Shown: positions 5,969 through 9,256 of the stretch, piece after piece
Position numbering within the stretch: the first letter of the stretch is position 1
Layout: each line of letters opens with the position of its first letter
DNA from: Pseudomonadota bacterium
GTDB taxonomy: Bacteria > Pseudomonadota > Alphaproteobacteria > Rhodospirillales > 2-02-FULL-58-16
Reading direction: 5' to 3'
Assembly: GCA_022567015.1 (NCBI GenBank)
Contig: JADFHR010000126.1
Coordinates: 1 to 9,256 of the forward strand
DNA length: 9,256 nt
Made by a program: the position numbers and the translations under genes
Notes under the pieces: generated by a model
Database searches by the model: none
Seen by the model: the letters and a program-made list of their open reading frames with translations, nothing else
What the model was told of the DNA's origin: nothing

Positions 5969-6020
5969 ACAAATGATCTATTCCCGCCGGCGCGGGGCCG
6001 GGGGATGGTCACGCGGCAGC

Positions 6021-7358
6021 CTAGCGCACGGCGGCGTCTATGGCGTCCCCGATCCGGTCCACGATGTCCGCCACCTGGGAGTCCTCGACGATGAACGGCG
6101 GCGCCAGAAGCACGTGGTCGCCGCGGTCGCCGTCGGCGGTGCCGCCGGCGGGATAGCAGATGAGGCCGCGGTCCATGGCTTCGCTTTTGATTCGGGCGTG
6201 TATTTTCAGACCCGGATCGAACGGCTCCTTGGTCGCCCGGTCGGCGACCAGCTCGATGCCACGGAACAGCCCCCGGCCGCGGATGTCGCCGACATGGGGG
6301 TGATCGCCCAGGCGTTGGCGCAGGCCTTCAGCCAACGCCTCGCCCTGGCGCCGCACGTTGGCCAGCAGGTTGCGCGACCGGATGGCGCGCTGCACGGCCA
6401 GGGCGGCGGCACAGGCCGTCGGGTGGCCCATGTAGGTGTGGCCGTGCTGGAAGGCGCCGCTTCCCTTGCGGAACGCATCGAACACCTTGCCCGAGACCAG
6501 TACCGCACCCATGGGCTGATAGCCGGCGGCCAGGCCCTTGGCGACGCACAGCAGGTCGGGCACGATGCCGTCCTGCTCGCAGGCATGGAGCGTGCCCGTG
6601 CGCCCCATGCCGCACATGACCTCGTCCAGGATCAGGAGCACCCCGTGGCGGTCGCAGATGTCGCGGATGCGCTGGAAGTACCCGGGCACCGGCGGCACCG
6701 CCCCGAGCGACGACCCCACCACCGTCTCGGCGACGAAGGCGGCGACGGTCTCCGGCCCCAGTTTCAGGATCGCGGCGTCCAGCTCGTCGGCGGCGCGGCG
6801 GCCGTATTCCTCTTCGCTCTCTCCCGGTTCCATGCCGCGGTAGGCATAGCAGGGCGATATATGGGTTACCTCGGTGAGCATAGGCTGATAGGGCGCCCGG
6901 CGGGCCCGGTGGTCGCCCACCGCCAGCGCGCCCAGGGTAGTGCCGTGGAAGCTCTGGCAGCGGGCGATGAAACGTGCGCGCTCGGGCCGGCCGGTCTCGA
7001 GGAAATACTGGCGGGCCATCTTCAGGGCCGCCTCCACCGCCTCGGATCCGCCGGACATGTAGTACACCCGTTCGATTCCGGCGGGCGCCCCCTCGATCAG
7101 GACGTCCGCCAACGCCTCGGCCGGTTCCGACGTGAAGAACCCGGTGTGGGCGAAGGCCAGCTTGTCGACCTGTTCCTTGATGGCGCGGCGCACGTCGGCG
7201 TCGCTGTGCCCGAGGCAGGAAACGGCGGCGCCACCGGAGGCGTCGAGGTAGCGTTTGCCCGTCCCATCGACGATGTAAATGCCCTCGCCGCCCGCCGCCA
7301 TCGGCAGGTCCACGCCGATCTGGCGCTGAAAGATGCGGCTCACGGCTGGCCGGCTCAT
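6021..7358 (-). CDS. Class III PLP-dependent aminotransferase
   Basis: A 445-residue cytoplasmic enzyme of the class III (omega-amino acid type) transaminases, which move an amino group from an amine or amino acid to a keto acid. Visible motifs are SGGSEAVEAALKMARQYF (102-119, phosphate-binding region), SFHGTTLGALAVGDHRARR (136-154), LLILDEVMCGMGRTG (241-255, with Asp245 for the pyridine nitrogen), and Lys274 in DLLCVAKGLAAGYQPMGAVL as the Schiff-base lysine. HTYMGHPTACAAALAV (307-322) follows. The ATG at 7358 overlaps the regulator stop as ATGA, implying translational coupling. A longer open frame to 8342 only runs antiparallel in phase over the regulator and is not coding. The subgroup is not resolved: beta-alanine, GABA, polyamine or taurine-type substrates are all possible. 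Proximity to the TAXI-TRAP operon suggests it acts on, or makes, the imported solute. Confidence 0.9.
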   Translation of the reverse strand: MSRPAVSRIFQRQIGVDLPMAAGGEGIYIVDGTGKRYLDASGGAAVSCLGHSDADVRRAIKEQVDKLAFAHTGFFTSEPAEALADVLIEGAPAGIERVYYMSGGSEAVEAALKMARQYFLETGRPERARFIARCQSFHGTTLGALAVGDHRARRAPYQPMLTEVTHISPCYAYRGMEPGESEEEYGRRAADELDAAILKLGPETVAAFVAETVVGSSLGAVPPVPGYFQRIRDICDRHGVLLILDEVMCGMGRTGTLHACEQDGIVPDLLCVAKGLAAGYQPMGAVLVSGKVFDAFRKGSGAFQHGHTYMGHPTACAAALAVQRAIRSRNLLANVRRQGEALAEGLRQRLGDHPHVGDIRGRGLFRGIELVADRATKEPFDPGLKIHARIKSEAMDRGLICYPAGGTADGDRGDHVLLAPPFIVEDSQVADIVDRIGDAIDAAVR

Positions 7359-8260
7359 TCGCGGCCCGAGGGGCCGGCGCGTTTTTTCCGCGTCCGGTGC
7401 CAATAGGCGTCGAAGCTTCCCAACTGGCGCTCGCTTTCCTCGATCGTATACAGCGCCGCCCGCCCGCCCTGCGCCACCATGAGGACGATCAGGGCCTCGG
7501 CGGCGGCCACCGCGGCGGCGATGGAATGGAAGAACGACGGGCTTTCGCCGCGGACGATGAGCACGTGGTCGGCGTTCTTGGCGAGCGGCGACACCGGGCT
7601 GTCGGTCACCACCACCGTCGTCCCCCCGCGGTCCTTGGCGTAGTCCACGGCGCGCACGGTCTCGTCGGCATAGGGCTCCAGGCTGACGGCGAAGATCCCG
7701 TCCTCGGCCCCGAAGGCGCGCAGGTCGTCGCCGAAGGTCCCGCCGCGCCCGTCGAGCAGGACCGCGTTGTTGCGGAACATGCGATAGGCATAGTGGAAAA
7801 AGAAGGCCACCGGAAAACAGCTGCGCAGGCCGACCACATATACGCGCCGTGCCTTGGTCAGGGCCTCGGCGCAGGCGATGAACCGTGCCTCGCCGTTGGC
7901 CTCGAAGGTTTCGCGCAGGTTGGCGACGGAGGTGGCCAGGACCTCCTGCAACAGCCCCGGCATCTCGCCGCCGGCGCCGCGCGCCTGCAGATCGCGGGCC
8001 CGGGCCAGGTAGTCGGCCGGGCGGACCCGCAGGCGTTGCTGAAAGGGCTCGCGGAAATCGTTGTAGCTGGAAAATTCGAAGGCGCGGGCCAACCGCACCA
8101 TGGTGGAGGCGTGAACGCCGGCGCTGGTGGCCAGCCGGCGCATGGACATGAGCGCGACGTCGTCGGGACGGTCGAGAACATGGCGGGCGGCGCGCTGCAA
8201 CTGCGGGCTCAGCCGAGGAAATTTCTCGGCGATATTCTTGCTGAGGGCCGCGAAGTCCAT
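7355..8260 (-). CDS. RpiR/MurR-family transcriptional regulator (HTH plus SIS domain)
   Basis: A 301-residue DNA-binding regulator. The N-terminal RpiR-type HTH covers about 1-77, with the recognition region MRRLATSAGVHASTMVRLAR (40-59). The SIS (sugar isomerase-like) sensor domain covers about 125-260, including KARRVYVVGLRSCFPVAFFF (136-155) and GGTTVVVTDSPVSPLAKNAD (212-231). SIS domains usually bind phosphosugars, but RpiR proteins next to aminotransferases and transporters often control amino-compound catabolism. The length is usual; the tail is basic (RTRKKR). The start ATG 8260 has a weak GAAAG upstream. It overlaps the aminotransferase by 4 bp and is divergent from apt. A motif in its promoter recurs before the TAXI operon, consistent with self-regulation and control of transport. 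Confidence 0.92.
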   Translation of the reverse strand: MDFAALSKNIAEKFPRLSPQLQRAARHVLDRPDDVALMSMRRLATSAGVHASTMVRLARAFEFSSYNDFREPFQQRLRVRPADYLARARDLQARGAGGEMPGLLQEVLATSVANLRETFEANGEARFIACAEALTKARRVYVVGLRSCFPVAFFFHYAYRMFRNNAVLLDGRGGTFGDDLRAFGAEDGIFAVSLEPYADETVRAVDYAKDRGGTTVVVTDSPVSPLAKNADHVLIVRGESPSFFHSIAAAVAAAEALIVLMVAQGGRAALYTIEESERQLGSFDAYWHRTRKKRAGPSGRE

Positions 8261-8296
8261 GGGAAATATTCTTTCGGCGACGATCGATCGGCCGTG

Positions 8297-8365
8297 ATCG
8301 TACCCTCAGCGGCACAGGGTTTGCAACAAAATGCAACGACAAAATTTACATTGAAACGATTGATT
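8297..8365 (-). promoter_or_regulatory. Candidate promoter and operator of the RpiR-aminotransferase operon
   Basis: Read on the minus strand: AATCAATCGT (8365-8356), 29 bases, TTGCAA (8326-8321, within CATTTTGTTGCA), 18 bases, TACGAT (8302-8297). Transcription would begin near 8290, leaving about 30 nt before the ATG. TGCAAC is also repeated directly on the plus strand (8322 and 8332). The two blocks match those at 5935-5968, with 10 bp more spacing. Confidence 0.5.
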
Positions 8366-8423
8366 CTTCGGCGGACCGTGGCGGGGGCGCCTGCCGGCGT
8401 CGGCGAAAGCCGTTCTCAAAAAA

Positions 8424-8452
8424 TTGCCCGGCCGGCGACGGGACGGTACACT
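8424..8452 (+). promoter_or_regulatory. Candidate sigma70 promoter of apt
   Basis: TTGCCC (8424-8429) and TACACT (8447-8452) are spaced 17 bp. An A-run at 8418-8423 just upstream could act as an UP-like element. The start site would be near 8459, 38 nt before the ATG. Confidence 0.4.
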
Positions 8453-8496
8453 GGGCACCCGGCGACGATGCCGGCGGCTGGGTTCCCGACATCCCC

Positions 8497-9012
8497 ATGG
8501 ACATAAAAGATCACATCCGCACCATCCCCGATTTCCCGAAACCGGGCATTCAGTTTTACGACATCTCCACCCTTCTCGCCCATCCGGACGCCTGGCGGGT
8601 GGCCATGGGGCGCCTCGCCAAGATCGTCGGCCGGCATCAGCCGGACATCCTCGCCGGCATCGAATCGCGGGGCTTCCTGGTGGCGGCGCCGTTGGCGCTG
8701 CAACTGGGATGCGGGTTCGTCATGGTGCGCAAAAAAGGGAAACTGCCGGGCCCCACCGTCCCCCACGAATACGCCCTGGAATACGGCACGGACACCATCG
8801 AGATCCAGGAAGACGCCGTCAAGCCGGGCGAACAGGTGGTGATCCTGGACGACCTGCTGGCGACGGGCGGCACCATGAACGCGTCCATCGCATTGTTCCG
8901 CAAGCTCGGCGCCGAAGTGGTGGGCGCCGCCTGCATCATCGAACTGTCCTTCCTCAACGGCCGGGCCAGGCTGGACGTGCCGTTCCATGCCCTGGTCGCC
9001 TACGACAGCTAA
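8497..9012 (+). CDS. apt: Adenine phosphoribosyltransferase
   Basis: A 171-residue cytoplasmic enzyme of purine salvage: adenine plus PRPP gives AMP and pyrophosphate. The start DHIRTIPDFPKPGIQFYDIS (5-24) is characteristic of Apt. ILAGIESRGFLVAAPLALQL (51-70) and RKKGKLPG (78-85) are the next conserved blocks. VVILDDLLATGGT (114-126) is the PRPP-binding loop with its two acidic residues. The length and C-terminus are normal. ATG 8497 has no clear Shine-Dalgarno sequence (the preceding bases are C-rich), but the N-terminus fits the family exactly. It is a single gene, divergent from the regulator, with IS ends beginning 7 bases after its stop and no obvious terminator of its own. Confidence 0.96.
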   Translation: MDIKDHIRTIPDFPKPGIQFYDISTLLAHPDAWRVAMGRLAKIVGRHQPDILAGIESRGFLVAAPLALQLGCGFVMVRKKGKLPGPTVPHEYALEYGTDTIEIQEDAVKPGEQVVILDDLLATGGTMNASIALFRKLGAEVVGAACIIELSFLNGRARLDVPFHALVAYDS

Positions 9013-9018
9013 TCACTT

Positions 9019-9076
9019 ATACCAAGGGTCGCTGATCATGACCCGACGAGCCGGCTTACCAAGGTTTTCGGCCCTA
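9019..9076. repeat. IS630-type terminal repeat, first tandem copy
   Basis: A 55-bp unit (ATACCAAGGGTCGCTGATCA to TTTTCGGCC) plus CTA, repeated with a 58-bp period at 9077. Bases 9019-9044 are identical to the left end of the MITE at 1820-1845. A second TTACCAAGG lies inside at 9056-9064, perhaps a subterminal transposase site. TA at 9020-9021 is the expected target dinucleotide. Confidence 0.85.
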
Positions 9077-9131
9077 ATACCAAGGGTCACTGATCATGAC
9101 CCGACGAGCCGGCTTACCAAGGCTTTCGGCT
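9077..9131. repeat. IS630-type terminal repeat, second tandem copy (IS end)
   Basis: Direct copy of the unit at 9019, with G/A (9031/9089), T/C (9065/9123) and last-base differences. It lies 15 bases beyond the transposase stop, so it is the natural terminal repeat of the IS630 element that continues past the window edge. Confidence 0.85.
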
Positions 9132-9145
9132 AGAGTCTTTCTGAC

Positions 9146-9256
9146 TTAGATTGAAGCATACCCTGCATTCCTAATGTAGTTTGCGCATTCGTTTGGTTGA
9201 AAGTGATCGAGTAGTTCTCCGATCCGCCTCCATGTGGCTTCGACGGATCTTTCTTC
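9146..9256 (-). CDS. IS630-family transposase, C-terminal fragment
   Basis: The minus-strand frame from the window edge to TAA at 9148-9146 encodes 36 residues, including SVEATWRRIGELLDHF, then ECANYIRNAGYASI. The W-x-RIG-x-LLD and EC-x-NY-x-x-xAGY pattern is the usual C-terminal end of IS630-family transposases. The rest, including the DDE residues, is outside the window. GC content drops here compared with the neighbouring genes, in keeping with a mobile element. The adjacent repeats would be its terminal sequence. Confidence 0.8.
   Translation of the reverse strand, partial: EERSVEATWRRIGELLDHFQPNECANYIRNAGYASI

Larger units (their letters stand above)
9019..9256 (-). mobile_element. IS630-family element, right end
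   Basis: Transposase C-terminus (9146-9256) followed by two tandem terminal repeats (9019-9131). The outer boundary is either the TA at 9078-9079, if the first copy is left over from an earlier insertion, or the TA at 9020-9021. The element continues beyond the window. Confidence 0.75.

Noticed and set aside
5930..5970. Sigma54 promoter suggested by TTGCA
   Set aside because: No GG at the matching -24 position upstream of TTGCA in either promoter region.
6001..6020. Intrinsic terminator after the aminotransferase
   Set aside because: Only a 5-bp stem (CCGGC/GCCGG near 5987-6001) without a T-tract, too weak to annotate.
6021..8342. 773-residue aminotransferase with a 328-residue N-terminal extension
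   Set aside because: The extension lies over the RpiR gene in another frame and is Arg/Pro-rich. Family homology begins at the ATG at 7358, which overlaps the RpiR stop.
5973..8506. Plus-strand open frames of 477 and 369 codons opposite the aminotransferase and regulator
   Set aside because: Low-complexity His/Gly/Ala/Arg products without recognisable domains, antisense to well-supported genes.
9019..9131. CRISPR-like tandem repeats
   Set aside because: Only two copies with essentially no spacer, and the unit matches transposon ends elsewhere in the window.

Overview
This is a high-GC bacterial window, most likely from an alphaproteobacterium. Rhodospirillales-like is my inference from GC content, codon use and gene types; there is no rRNA or marker gene to prove it. 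Six intact chromosomal genes sit between remnants of at least two insertion-sequence families.

Layout: (1) 1-~608, the 3' part of an IS5-family (IS427-like) element whose transposase is split over two reading frames at an A4G6 tract. (2) ~609-923, a gene-free stretch with two abutting TA-bounded inverted-repeat elements, one of them a perfect 40-bp palindrome, followed by a good sigma70-type promoter. (3) 924-1316 (+), a small periplasmic class I cytochrome c, closed by a hairpin at 1338-1367 shared with the convergent usp gene. (4) 5581 down to 1377 (-), a TAXI-type TRAP transporter operon: binding protein, hairpin, fused 4TM/12TM permease, then a universal stress protein. A 257-bp MITE sits exactly between permease and usp, and usp appears to start at ATT. 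(5) 8260 down to 6021 (-), an RpiR-family regulator overlapping by 4 bp a class III PLP aminotransferase. (6) 8497-9012 (+), apt, divergent from the regulator. (7) 9019-9256, two tandem copies of a 55-bp IS end followed by the C-terminus of an IS630-family transposase on the minus strand.

How the parts may work together: the regulator/aminotransferase pair lies directly upstream of the transporter operon on the same strand. The two presumed promoter regions share a bipartite motif, TGCAACAAA(A)TG plus ACGATTGATT, with spacing that differs by exactly 10 bp. This suggests one regulon in which the RpiR protein senses a small molecule, the TAXI-TRAP system imports an organic acid or amino compound, and the aminotransferase begins its breakdown. 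The substrate cannot be read from the sequence.

The 257-bp element, the tandem repeats after apt and the IS630 fragment share the same terminal sequence (TACCAAGGGTC...TGATCATGAC). The MITE is therefore probably a non-autonomous derivative mobilised by that IS630 transposase. Removing it with one TA copy restores a 17-nt gap between permease stop and usp start with a strong Shine-Dalgarno sequence, so it interrupted a compact operon.
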